Positions 25,854 to 33,473 of a stretch of DNA of 48,400 bases are shown here, piece by piece. Position numbers and translations under genes: made by a program. The DNA comes from an uncultured Clostridia bacterium (GTDB lineage Bacteria > Bacillota > Clostridia > TANB77 > CAG-508): the NCBI GenBank assembly GCA_944386745.1, contig CALXCG010000007.1, positions 1 to 48,400 of the forward strand, given 5' to 3'. The notes beneath the pieces are model-generated. The model was given only the letters and a program-made list of their open reading frames with translations, was not told the DNA's origin and made no database searches. The first letter of the stretch is position 1. Every line of letters starts with the position of its first letter.

Positions 25854-25882
25854 ATTATACTAAATTTACGTAATTTTTGCAA
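25854..25882 (-). promoter_or_regulatory. Promoter of the PIN-domain gene
   Basis: Minus strand: TTGCAA (25882-25877), 17-base spacer, TATAAT (25859-25854). Confidence 0.8.
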
Positions 25883-25942
25883 ATCTATTATGTAATTACT
25901 GTTGTCAAAATATTTTATACTTCTATTAATTAACATTATACT

Positions 25943-26140
25943 TTATCTATTGTTAAACTTTTTCATTTCTTTTGGTATTACAATTTTATTAGTTTCAACT
26001 CTTTTAACCTTTAATAATTCATCTAGTCTTTGCATCATCTCATATTCTTCATGAAAAAACAAGCTAAATAAAGCATCTCTTATTTTATCGAATTTTGTTT
26101 CCTTTTTTATTACTAAACTGGTTTCCACTATTTTTTTCAT
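25943..26140 (-). CDS. Hypothetical 65-residue protein
   Basis: A small, basic, mainly helical protein (begins MKKIVETSLVIKKETKFDKIRD) with a FSLFFHEEYEMMQRLDELL helix in the middle. No family recognised. It has GGGTGG before the ATG and its own promoter, placed directly after the type III toxin gene. Size and setting fit a small regulator or toxin-antitoxin component, but nothing in its sequence proves that. Confidence 0.6.
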   Translation of the reverse strand: MKKIVETSLVIKKETKFDKIRDALFSLFFHEEYEMMQRLDELLKVKRVETNKIVIPKEMKKFNNR

Positions 26141-26161
26141 AATACCACCCTATTTATGAGT

Positions 26162-26191
26162 ATTATATATTTTATGTTTTAAAGCTGTCAA
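26162..26191 (-). promoter_or_regulatory. Promoter of the 65-residue protein gene
   Basis: Minus strand: TTGACA (26191-26186), 18-base spacer, TATAAT (26167-26162), only 9 bases after the toxin stop codon. Confidence 0.75.
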
Positions 26192-26199
26192 CAAATATT

Positions 26200-26685
26200 T
26201 TAATTATTCTCTAAATCTTTTAATAAAATTTCTTTTATATTCTTAATATCTGGAAAAACTATTTTGTTATTTCCCTTTTCAACTAATATTAAAACTTTAT
26301 TTGCTTTTGACTCTAATTCCTTTTTAAATTTTTCATTTACTTTTACATCTCTGTTTTGCTTTACATATTTTTCTACAATATATTTGCGAGTTGTTGGAAA
26401 CATATTTTGTATTAAAAATGCTCTTTCTTCTCCTTCCACATAACTAAACGCAATTGTATCAACAACACCATTTCTTTTCATTTTCTTATTATATATCTTT
26501 TTATATTTTTCAACTTTACTACTAATTGGAATAAACCATATCAATTTTTCAAATTTTCTATCTCTAAAACAGTAAAAGCATGGTCTTTTATTGCCATTTT
26601 CCTTGTTTTGACACAGTTCCTTATCTTTTACTAATTCAAAAAATTCATCTTTTATAAAATAAAATTTTCCTTGCTCTATCTTCAC
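26200..26685 (-). CDS. Type III toxin-antitoxin endoribonuclease toxin (CptN/TenpN-like)
   Basis: 161 residues, GTG start with AAAGGTG upstream. The order GKFYFIKDEFF, NKRPCFYCF (about 32-40), WFIPISSKVEKYKKIY (50-65), DTIAFSYVEGEERAFLIQNMFP and a final NKIVFPDIKNIKEILL matches the CptN/TenpN group of type III toxins as I know it; these are compact barrel-fold endoribonucleases related to ToxN. Decisive support is the context: immediately upstream are two tandem 48-bp repeats able to form H-type pseudoknots, then a terminator, then this gene, the standard order of antitoxin RNA, attenuating terminator and toxin. The family subtype remains to be fixed by profile search. Confidence 0.85.
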   Translation of the reverse strand: MKIEQGKFYFIKDEFFELVKDKELCQNKENGNKRPCFYCFRDRKFEKLIWFIPISSKVEKYKKIYNKKMKRNGVVDTIAFSYVEGEERAFLIQNMFPTTRKYIVEKYVKQNRDVKVNEKFKKELESKANKVLILVEKGNNKIVFPDIKNIKEILLKDLENN

Positions 26686-26708
26686 ACTTTCACACCTTTC
26701 TAAAATAC

Positions 26709-26735
26709 AAAAAGAGAGCTATTTTAAATAGCCCC
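26709..26735 (-). terminator. Terminator between antitoxin RNA and toxin gene
   Basis: Minus strand: GGGGGCTATT, TAA loop, AATAGCTCTC (two G-U pairs), then TTTTT. Such a leaky terminator sets the excess of antitoxin RNA over toxin mRNA in type III systems. Confidence 0.85.
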
Positions 26736-26740
26736 CTACT

Positions 26741-26836
26741 ATTTGTTCATTAGGCTTTTTGTTATTCGCACCCTAATTAGCGAAACATATTTGTTCATTA
26801 GGCTTTTTGTTATTCGCACCCTAATTAGCGAAACAT
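26741..26836 (-). ncRNA. Type III antitoxin RNA: two perfect 48-nt tandem repeats
   Basis: Two identical 48-base units (26741-26788 and 26789-26836), with a few bases of a third at 26837-26841. In each RNA unit TTCGC pairs with GCGAA and ATTAGG pairs with CCTAAT in interleaved order (stem 1, stem 2, stem 1', stem 2'), which is an H-type pseudoknot with loops of 2, 2 and about 10 bases. This is the architecture of ToxI, CptI and TenpI antitoxins, which are cut into units by their toxin and inhibit it. A consensus promoter precedes the array and a terminator follows it. Confidence 0.88.
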
Positions 26837-26849
26837 ATTTGCTAAAATT

Positions 26850-26878
26850 ATATTATCATAATTTAGCTATTATGTCAA
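26850..26878 (-). promoter_or_regulatory. Promoter of the type III toxin-antitoxin operon
   Basis: Minus strand: TTGACA (26878-26873), 17-base spacer, TAATAT (26855-26850). Transcription would start within a few bases of the first repeat. Confidence 0.88.
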
Positions 26879-26941
26879 TAATATTATATACATTTTTTTA
26901 CATTTTATTACTAGTAAAATTAAAATTATTTTTCAACTAGG

Positions 26942-27505
26942 CTACCAATGAAATTTCCTAACAACTGCTTCTTTCACATCTCTTGCACAAAGTATTATAC
27001 ATAAAATAAAATTAAGAACAGAAATACTACTTGCAATAATACTCAAAACTGGATTATTTACCATCTTTTCTTCAATGAAAACTACTGGCAACATACTGAA
27101 TAAAACAATAACTAATTGATATATTGCATATTTAATGTATTTTTTATAACTTACAATAGTTAATATAAGCATTGTCATGTTAGAAATCATAATAATTATT
27201 GGGATTGCAATTTCAACTGACCAACCCTTAAATCCCAGTTTGTAATCTATAAAAACGGTTAGCAAAGATATTGCAAGCGTTTGTATTAGCACATGTCCAG
27301 CTATATTTGTGTTTTTTCTAATTGAATAGATTACTGTAATCCATATATATATAATTCCACTATTTGCTAAAGCTGCCCATGCTACATGCGGAGTTGTTAA
27401 TTTGTTAATTAATATCAATATCATTGCTAAAATAACAGATGATAACAATAATATTTTTATTAATTTTCCACTTTTATTTGCACTAATTTTCTTTGGATAT
27501 ATCAT
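26942..27505 (-). CDS. DUF6320-like multi-TM membrane protein
   Basis: 187 residues with six predicted TM helices (about 17-33, 43-60, 68-86, 97-117, 125-143 and 152-173) and short loops. I recognise it only as the membrane protein commonly following an alcohol-acetyltransferase-like gene in Clostridia (DUF6320 type). It overlaps that gene by 23 bases and ends the operon begun by fic. No enzymatic residues stand out; it may anchor or assist the preceding acyltransferase. Confidence 0.65.
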   Translation of the reverse strand: MIYPKKISANKSGKLIKILLLSSVILAMILILINKLTTPHVAWAALANSGIIYIWITVIYSIRKNTNIAGHVLIQTLAISLLTVFIDYKLGFKGWSVEIAIPIIIMISNMTMLILTIVSYKKYIKYAIYQLVIVLFSMLPVVFIEEKMVNNPVLSIIASSISVLNFILCIILCARDVKEAVVRKFHW

Positions 27506-28787
27506 CTAAAACACCATTACTTTCTATTTCTACATTTATTCCTTTTTCTTTTAAGAAATTATAAAATCCCTTTTCTATATTATTATCATTTAAAATTGAT
27601 GTAAAAGTAAATACCATTTTATTTTCAAATGTACAACTTGAACATTTTATCTTTTCTACGTTTTCTGGTGCAATTAGCATCAAAAAGTATTTTATATAAT
27701 TTTTATATTTTCCTATAATTCCTATTCTTCCAATGTTAGAATATGTGATTGTGGTATATTTTCTAATTTCTAGGTAACTTAATCTAACTAATGGCTTTTT
27801 AAAAAATAGTGGTATAGTTTTTATAAAGAAATTAGTTCCTAGTTTTACATTTGCAGACATTGTTTTTATAATTTCTTCTTCTGCTAATTTTTCTTTAAAT
27901 TCTTTTTTTACAAATTCTAATATTTTATCAAATGTGTCTAAATTGTCTTTTTGCATTTGAGCCTCAACTGTAATATATGAAAAGAAGTTTGACATTGTTT
28001 TTGAAGGGAAATATTTCTTTAAATTTACTGGTATACATACTTTTATTGGCTTTTGTGATTTACTTTTATATCTTAAATAATTTTCTTTATATATTGAATA
28101 TATCAAAACTGCTGTTAAATATTGTGTAATTGTTGCTTCCTTTTCCTTGCTTAAAACTTTTAATTTATCTAAATCTATTATTTCATGTATGACGCTTTTG
28201 GCTTGTAATGGGATGTATTTTCCTTTTAATGTATATGCTTTTTTTGCCTGACTATTTCCTTTTGCTTTTTTATCATAGTTTTTCATGTAACTATCTTCTG
28301 TGTTATATTCAGATGCATCTATTTTTCTTGCTTTTCTTTCTTCTTTTAATATTTCTGGATGCATAAGTTCCAAATATGTATATACAATTTCTCTGAAAAA
28401 TACATTTCCACTATTCCCATCTGTTAGAGAGTGAAATATATCTATATTTATTTTATTATTGAAATATGTTACTTTAAATAAATAACCATTATTTTTATTT
28501 GGATCTATGTAGTTACAAGGATAGTCTTTTTCTTTTTCAATTATTGGTTCTTTTGTATTTTCTTCAAAGTAGTACCAAAAAAATCCTGATTTCATTCTTA
28601 CTTTAAATGCTTTATACTTTTCCAGTGTCTCTTTTACTGCTTTTTCTAGCATTTTTGGTTCTACATTTTCATTTAATACTACTGATAATCTAAAAACTGT
28701 GCTGTATTTTCTACCTGCTGCAATTGGAAATATTTTAGCTGAATTGTCTAGCCTTCTCCATGCTAATTTTCTTTCTTTTTCTTTCAT
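27483..28787 (-). CDS. Alcohol acetyltransferase/condensation-like protein
   Basis: 434 residues from the ATG at 28787, chosen for GAAGGG at 6 bases; a longer in-frame start exists upstream. The motif HSLTDG (119-124) fits the HxxxDG active site of BAHD, condensation and AATase folds. The later YSNIGRIG near residue 340 resembles the DFGWG-like structural segment. Such enzymes transfer acyl groups from CoA or carrier thioesters to hydroxyls or amines. It is flanked by an alpha/beta hydrolase and a membrane protein. Substrate unknown; no carrier protein gene is adjacent. Confidence 0.75.
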   Translation of the reverse strand: MKEKERKLAWRRLDNSAKIFPIAAGRKYSTVFRLSVVLNENVEPKMLEKAVKETLEKYKAFKVRMKSGFFWYYFEENTKEPIIEKEKDYPCNYIDPNKNNGYLFKVTYFNNKINIDIFHSLTDGNSGNVFFREIVYTYLELMHPEILKEERKARKIDASEYNTEDSYMKNYDKKAKGNSQAKKAYTLKGKYIPLQAKSVIHEIIDLDKLKVLSKEKEATITQYLTAVLIYSIYKENYLRYKSKSQKPIKVCIPVNLKKYFPSKTMSNFFSYITVEAQMQKDNLDTFDKILEFVKKEFKEKLAEEEIIKTMSANVKLGTNFFIKTIPLFFKKPLVRLSYLEIRKYTTITYSNIGRIGIIGKYKNYIKYFLMLIAPENVEKIKCSSCTFENKMVFTFTSILNDNNIEKGFYNFLKEKGINVEIESNGVLDDISKEN

Positions 28788-28830
28788 TGTAATCCCTTCA
28801 CCTTTATTGTTTTTTTTATTGATTATACTG

Positions 28831-29715
28831 CTATTCTTCCACTTCTTCAAGCAAGTCTTGATAACCTTTTTCATCTAATTCTTTTCCGCTATTATTATTG
28901 ATAAACCAGATATGCCCTGCACCGTCATATTCTTTAATTTCTAGTTCAACATTAGATTCTTTTGCCTTTTCTTCTAAAACATGTACGTCTGGATTTAGTA
29001 TATCATATGTTCCTGTAAAAATTGTTACATTTTTTAATTTTGATAAATCTCCATCTATTGGATTTACCAAGTAGCTATCTATTCCATCTTTTCCAGCATA
29101 TGCAATTCCCGCAATTCTTAAAGATTCTTTGTTTAAATCTTTATCATATTTTTGTACATTATCTATTTCTGGATTTTCTAGCCTTACATCTAGCCATGGT
29201 GATATTAATATTGTTTTATATGGCATTTCTATTTTTTCTTGACTTAGTTTTTCTAATAGTGCTAAACTCATTCCTCCACCTGCTGAGTCTCCCATTAATA
29301 TTAAATTAGTTGTTGGAACTTCTTCTATTATTTCTTTATATAATGGTGTAATCATTGTGAATACGTCTTTATATGTGTATTTTGGTGTTAGTGGATAATC
29401 TGGAAGTATTATTGTTGCATTTGTATCTTTCACTAATTTTTCTAAAAATCTCCAATGATTGCTACTTGTTTCTGCTACGTATGAGCCTCCATGTAGATAT
29501 AATATTACTTTTTCTGATTTTTGTTCATTTTTTGGTGTTATTATAAATACTTTTCTTCCTATAAATTCTTCTGTTTCTAAATTGCAATCTATTTGTACTT
29601 CTTCTGGTGCTTTGCTTTCTATATCCATTATTAAGAAAAATGATATGATTAGCATTATTATTGCAATTATTAATATTATGATTCCTATTATTGTTTTTGC
29701 TATTTTCTTTTTCAT
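28831..29715 (-). CDS. HSL-type alpha/beta hydrolase, membrane-anchored
   Basis: 294 residues. One N-terminal TM (about 8-30), then an HSL/Abhydrolase_3 fold: oxyanion motif LHGGSYV (74-80), nucleophile Ser144 in MGDSAGGG, acid in the segment GTYDILNPD and His in GAGHIW. It is a carboxylesterase or lipase-like enzyme facing outside the membrane if the TM is a signal anchor. Operon position between fic and an acyltransferase-like gene suggests it acts on an acyl ester made or used by that protein; inference only. Confidence 0.85.
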   Translation of the reverse strand: MKKKIAKTIIGIIILIIAIIMLIISFFLIMDIESKAPEEVQIDCNLETEEFIGRKVFIITPKNEQKSEKVILYLHGGSYVAETSSNHWRFLEKLVKDTNATIILPDYPLTPKYTYKDVFTMITPLYKEIIEEVPTTNLILMGDSAGGGMSLALLEKLSQEKIEMPYKTILISPWLDVRLENPEIDNVQKYDKDLNKESLRIAGIAYAGKDGIDSYLVNPIDGDLSKLKNVTIFTGTYDILNPDVHVLEEKAKESNVELEIKEYDGAGHIWFINNNSGKELDEKGYQDLLEEVEE

Positions 29716-29735
29716 TTTCTCCCTCTGTTTTTGAT

Positions 29736-30782
29736 TTAATTTTTCACATATTTTGTATTTTTTCCACTTCCTATTATGTGTATTCTTCCTTCTCTAACCA
29801 TTGAACCTAATACTGCTTCAACTGTTGTGGGACTTACATCTGGAAGAATACTACATATTTCTGCTTTAGAAATTGCTGTCAAACTATTTAAAACTGTTGC
29901 TTCTATTCTAGCTTTTTTAGTAATTTTATTACTATTTACTACATTAAATCTTTTATCCAGCTCTTTATAACATAAATATAACGTTGACAAGAAGTTTTGA
30001 ATAAATGGAATATATGTATTTTGATTTGTTTCCCAATTAATAGAAGATTCTTTTAAAGATTCATAATAATATCCTTTATTGTTATTTATTTGTTCTTCAA
30101 AAGAAACATATTTTCCCGCGTCAAAATCATTTTTATATAATAAAAGTAATGATAATAATCTTGACATTCTTCCATTCCCATCCTTAAAAGGATGTATACA
30201 TAGAAAATCAAGAATAACACATGGTATTAACAATAACTGATTAATGTTAGAGTTATTCTTAGTTTGTATATAGGCAAGTATAAGTTGCTCCATGGCTCTT
30301 GGTGTTTCTTCTGCTGAAATTGGTTTAAATCTAACTTTTCTATTACCGTTATTATCTTCTTCAATAATTAAATTATTATCTTTTTTATATTTTCCTCCAT
30401 ACTCATATCCACTATATGACATCATTATTTCATGTAATCTTAAAATAGTAGTCTCGTTAAACTCTATGTCTTTATAGTGTAAATGAATTTCATTTAGTGC
30501 ATCTCTGTATCCTGCAATCTCAAATTCGTTATGATTTAATGGTTTACTACTTTGATTTACTATTGCTCTTATACGTTCATCGCTTGTAATTATACCCTCG
30601 ATAGCATTTGAACTTTTTACTGATTGCACTTTTGCTATTTTTTCTAGTTCTGTAAATATTTTTTCATATTCATCTTTTCTAATCTCCGCACCAGTTTTTA
30701 ATGAGTAAATCGCTCCTATTAAATTAATTAAATTTGCTGGCAATAAACCATTATCAAGAAAAGAATAATCAAATTTTTTCAT
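29736..30782 (-). CDS. Fic family AMP-transferase-like protein with C-terminal winged helix
   Basis: 348 residues from the ATG at 30782. An upstream in-frame ATG at 30818 lies before the predicted transcription start, so I reject it. Fic motif HPFKDGNGRMSR (197-208) with catalytic His197; an inhibitory helix motif SSNAIEG (57-63) precedes it, as in autoinhibited class II Fic proteins. The C-terminal 60 residues (KARIEATVLNSL to the end) form a winged-helix DNA-binding domain. Fic proteins transfer AMP to target hydroxyls. The winged helix plus two palindromes over its promoter suggest autoregulation of the operon. Confidence 0.9.
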   Translation of the reverse strand: MKKFDYSFLDNGLLPANLINLIGAIYSLKTGAEIRKDEYEKIFTELEKIAKVQSVKSSNAIEGIITSDERIRAIVNQSSKPLNHNEFEIAGYRDALNEIHLHYKDIEFNETTILRLHEIMMSYSGYEYGGKYKKDNNLIIEEDNNGNRKVRFKPISAEETPRAMEQLILAYIQTKNNSNINQLLLIPCVILDFLCIHPFKDGNGRMSRLLSLLLLYKNDFDAGKYVSFEEQINNNKGYYYESLKESSINWETNQNTYIPFIQNFLSTLYLCYKELDKRFNVVNSNKITKKARIEATVLNSLTAISKAEICSILPDVSPTTVEAVLGSMVREGRIHIIGSGKNTKYVKN

Positions 30783-30798
30783 TTTTTCTTCACTCCGT

Positions 30799-30831
30799 TT
30801 CTGCATATATTTTATCATTTTATATGCAGAA
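30799..30831. promoter_or_regulatory. Palindromic operator O1 in the fic promoter
   Basis: TTCTGCATATA and TATATGCAGAA, an 11-base perfect inverted repeat with an 11-base centre. It contains the -10 box. A near-identical copy O2 lies 10 bases away. Confidence 0.8.
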
Positions 30832-30837
30832 TGTCAA
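30809..30837 (-). promoter_or_regulatory. fic operon promoter
   Basis: Minus strand: TTGACA (30837-30832), 17-base spacer, TAAAAT (30814-30809). The -35 box lies between the two palindromes and the -10 box lies inside O1. Predicted start near 30802, so the ATG at 30782 is the usable one. Confidence 0.82.
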
Positions 30838-30841
30838 TCTT

Positions 30842-30875
30842 TTCTGCATATAATTTTACTGTTTTATATGCAGAA
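30842..30875. promoter_or_regulatory. Palindromic operator O2 upstream of the fic promoter
   Basis: Same 11-base arms as O1 (TTCTGCATATA and TATATGCAGAA) with a 12-base centre. Paired operators of this kind often permit cooperative or looped repression. Confidence 0.8.
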
Positions 30876-30884
30876 AATTTAAAT

Positions 30885-30912
30885 AAAGATAGAATAAACA
30901 TCTATCTTTTAC
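30885..30912 (-). terminator. Terminator after greA
   Basis: Minus strand AAAGATAG and CTATCTTT pair around a 9-base loop, followed by ATTT. Confidence 0.6.
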
Positions 30913-30920
30913 TTTATACC

Positions 30921-31397
30921 TTATTTCTTTATTGATAAGATTTTATATTTCATCACACCAGCAGGTGCATTTACTTCTACTACGTTATTTTTCTTTGCTC
31001 CAAGCAATGCTTGACCTAAAGGTGACTCATTAGAAATTTTATTTTCTGCTAAATTAACTTCTGTTGAACCAACTATTGTATACTCAATTTTTTCATCAAA
31101 TTCCATATCTAGAACTTTTACTATATTTCCTATTTGTACTGTTTCTGTGTCTATATCTTTTTCGTCTATGATTTTTGCATATCTTACTTTATTTTCTAAT
31201 TCTGCAATTTTAGCTTCATTTTCTGCTTGTGCATTTTTAGCTTCATCATATTCAGAGTTTTCTGATAAATCTCCAAATCCCAAAGCTACTTTTATTCTAT
31301 CAGCAATTTCTGCTCTTTTTTCTGTTCTTAAATAGTTTAATTCTTTTTCTAAATTATCATATCCTTCTTGTGTTAATATAACCTCTTTTTCTTCCAT
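30921..31397 (-). CDS. greA: Transcription elongation factor GreA
   Basis: 158 residues. N-terminal coiled coil (LTQEGYDNLEKELNYL, then the acidic-tipped DLSENSEYDEAK hairpin) and C-terminal FKBP-like domain (SPLGQALLGAKKNNVVEVNAPAG). It stimulates RNA cleavage by backtracked polymerase. It has its own promoter and terminator. Confidence 0.96.
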   Translation of the reverse strand: MEEKEVILTQEGYDNLEKELNYLRTEKRAEIADRIKVALGFGDLSENSEYDEAKNAQAENEAKIAELENKVRYAKIIDEKDIDTETVQIGNIVKVLDMEFDEKIEYTIVGSTEVNLAENKISNESPLGQALLGAKKNNVVEVNAPAGVMKYKILSIKK

Positions 31398-31427
31398 AGT
31401 AATTCTCCTTTCAAATTGACTTTTAAT

Positions 31428-31456
31428 ATATTACGGCAAAAATTGAAATTTGTCAA
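31428..31456 (-). promoter_or_regulatory. greA promoter
   Basis: Minus strand: TTGACA (31456-31451), 17-base spacer, TAATAT (31433-31428). Confidence 0.82.
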
Positions 31457-31485
31457 GCAAATTCCAACTTTTTTTAATTTACATT

Positions 31486-32076
31486 CTATTTTATTAATTC
31501 TTTAGCTCCTTTTAGATAATCAACTCCAGAGAAAATTGTAGCTATAACCTGTATTATCATCATTATTGTAACAACAAAGTTTAGTACAAAATCCCCACCT
31601 TGTAATGTACCTGAAAAACATTCTCCAAAAGCATGTAGGTCTAAGAATGCTAAAATAATTGCAATCATTTGAGTAACAGTTTTCAATTTTCCCCATTTTG
31701 ATGCAGCAATTACTTTTCCACCTTTTTCCACAGCTACTAATCTATATCCTGAAACTATAAATTCTCTTGCTAAAACTATTATTGGAATCCAAGCTGGTAG
31801 TTTTGCCATCTCTACTAGCATCATCATGGCTGCAAGTACTAATATTTTATCAGCTAATGGATCAAGAAATTTACCAAATGTCGTTACTTGATTGTTTTTC
31901 CTTGCTAAATATCCATCTAGTTTATCTGTTATAGATGCTATTATAAAAATAAAATCAATTATTATATATGTTAATGGTATTCCCAAAACTTCAGTTTTTA
32001 TTCCTAAAAAAGGGATTATAACCATAATTGGTACTAATATCATTCTAAATATAGTTAATTTGTTTGGTAAATTCAT
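31486..32076 (-). CDS. pgsA: CDP-diacylglycerol-glycerol-3-phosphate 3-phosphatidyltransferase
   Basis: 196 residues, mostly hydrophobic with about five TM helices. The CDP-alcohol phosphotransferase motif is complete: DKLDGYLARKNNQVTTFGKF followed by LDPLADK. It makes phosphatidylglycerol phosphate, the precursor of PG and cardiolipin. It lies between ctpA and greA. Confidence 0.93.
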   Translation of the reverse strand: MNLPNKLTIFRMILVPIMVIIPFLGIKTEVLGIPLTYIIIDFIFIIASITDKLDGYLARKNNQVTTFGKFLDPLADKILVLAAMMMLVEMAKLPAWIPIIVLAREFIVSGYRLVAVEKGGKVIAASKWGKLKTVTQMIAIILAFLDLHAFGECFSGTLQGGDFVLNFVVTIMMIIQVIATIFSGVDYLKGAKELIK

Positions 32077-32103
32077 AACTTTTCCCCTTCTTACTACTTT
32101 ATT

Positions 32104-33354
32104 CTATTTTAGCATTTCAATCGCTTTTTGTAATTGTGTATCTTGACTTCTATCTACATTTAATACATTTTCTACTGTGTCTGGTAATTCTACTGTTTCG
32201 TCTGGTTCTATTCCTATTCCATTTATTTCTGTTTTGTTTGGTGTCAAATATTTTTCTGTTGTGATTTTTAATCCACTTCCATCTGCCAATGTTAAAACTT
32301 CTTGTATTACACCTTTTCCATAAGTTTTAGTTCCTACAATTTTTGCTTTTCCTAAATCTTTTAAAGCTCCTGAAAGTATTTCTGATGAACTTGCTGTATT
32401 TTCATTTGTTAAAATTATAACTGGCATATTTATTATTGGATCATTTTTTGATTTTTCTACTTCTTCATTATTATCTTTGTCTACCTCATATAGTAAAACA
32501 GAATTTTTGTCTGCAATATATCCTGCAATTTCTAAAGCTTCATCTACAATTCCTCCACCATTATTTCTTAAATCAATTATTAATGATGTTATTCCTTGAT
32601 TTTGTAATTCTTCGAATTTTGCTTTAAATTGCTCAGCTGTTCCATCATCAAATGATGAAAATTCTATATATCCTATGTTGTTTTCTAAAACTTCTCCTTC
32701 TACTGGATTTACTGTTATATTTTCTCTTGTTATTTCAAATGTTAGAGTTTCCTCTCCTCTTAGTATTTCTAATTTTACAGTTGTTCCTTCTTCTCCCTTT
32801 ATTTCATTTGAAATAGTTTGGAAGTCGTCTCCTGTATATGATTTTCCATCTACTGCTGTTATATAATCTCCTGGTAATATTCCTGCTTTTTCAGCTGGGC
32901 TATTTTTTATTGGTGATAAGACCATTATTCTGTTATTTTCTGTATCTTTAACCATATATATTCCTATTCCAACAAAATTTCCCATAGTATCATCTAAATA
33001 GTCTTGCATATCATCTTTTGAAATATATTCAGTATATGGGTCATCTAAACCATCAATGTATCCTTTTATTGCTCCTTCTTTTAGTTTTTCTTCATCTACT
33101 TCTCCTAAATAATATTTATCAATTATATCTCTATATTTTTCTAATGTATTTGCTATTTTATCAGTATCAGATGTTGAAAATAGGCTTGTTTTTGCTAACA
33201 CAGAGCCATTAGAAAAATATTGATACATTCCAAGAGATGTTAATAAAAATGTTACAAATGCTACTAAGATTACTAGCATTACTATTTTATAAGTTCTACT
33301 TCTTTCTTTCTTTTGTGTTACTACTTTGTAGCCATTGTTTTTATTGTCTTCCAT
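32104..33354 (-). CDS. ctpA: S41 carboxy-terminal processing protease
   Basis: 416 residues. N-terminal TM anchor (about 22-45), an S41 N-terminal helical part, PDZ domain (about 120-200, VGIGIYM...GILPGDYITAVDGK), then the catalytic domain with Ser in NENTASSSEILSGALKD and Lys in GTKTYGKGVIQ (Ser-Lys dyad). It acts outside the membrane on selected proteins. It follows two M23 peptidase genes and ftsEX, which suggests it trims or activates envelope enzymes, as in other bacteria where such proteases control wall hydrolases. Confidence 0.93.
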   Translation of the reverse strand: MEDNKNNGYKVVTQKKERSRTYKIVMLVILVAFVTFLLTSLGMYQYFSNGSVLAKTSLFSTSDTDKIANTLEKYRDIIDKYYLGEVDEEKLKEGAIKGYIDGLDDPYTEYISKDDMQDYLDDTMGNFVGIGIYMVKDTENNRIMVLSPIKNSPAEKAGILPGDYITAVDGKSYTGDDFQTISNEIKGEEGTTVKLEILRGEETLTFEITRENITVNPVEGEVLENNIGYIEFSSFDDGTAEQFKAKFEELQNQGITSLIIDLRNNGGGIVDEALEIAGYIADKNSVLLYEVDKDNNEEVEKSKNDPIINMPVIILTNENTASSSEILSGALKDLGKAKIVGTKTYGKGVIQEVLTLADGSGLKITTEKYLTPNKTEINGIGIEPDETVELPDTVENVLNVDRSQDTQLQKAIEMLK

Positions 33355-33396
33355 GTCAAAATCCTTCCTTTCAAAGAATGCCTATTTAATTACAAT

Positions 33397-33416
33397 GGAC
33401 GGAATAAAATCCGTCC
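33397..33416. repeat. Short hairpin related to the GGACCGTCCC repeats
   Basis: GGACGGA, six-base loop, TCCGTCC: a perfect 7-bp stem in the gap after the first M23 gene. It shares the GGACGG core with R1-R4 but lacks their flanks, so it is either a degenerate copy or an unrelated hairpin. No U-tract follows on the minus strand. Confidence 0.55.
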
Positions 33417-33473
33417 CCTATTTTACCTTTTCTTTTAAATAGTATGTAATTAATTTCGATATATTCTAATTTA

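Noticed and set aside
26741..26836. Possible CRISPR fragment because of identical repeats
   Set aside because: The 48-base units are directly adjacent with no spacers, no cas genes are near, and each unit folds as a pseudoknot ahead of a toxin gene.
26743..26940. Plus-strand ORF encoding a peptide with a repeated MFIRLFVIRTLISE-like unit
   Set aside because: It is the antisense reading of the two antitoxin repeats; there is no ribosome site or promoter on that strand.
30783..30818. Longer N-terminus of the Fic protein
   Set aside because: The upstream ATG precedes the predicted transcription start and lies in operator O1; the ATG at 30782 has GGAG in place.
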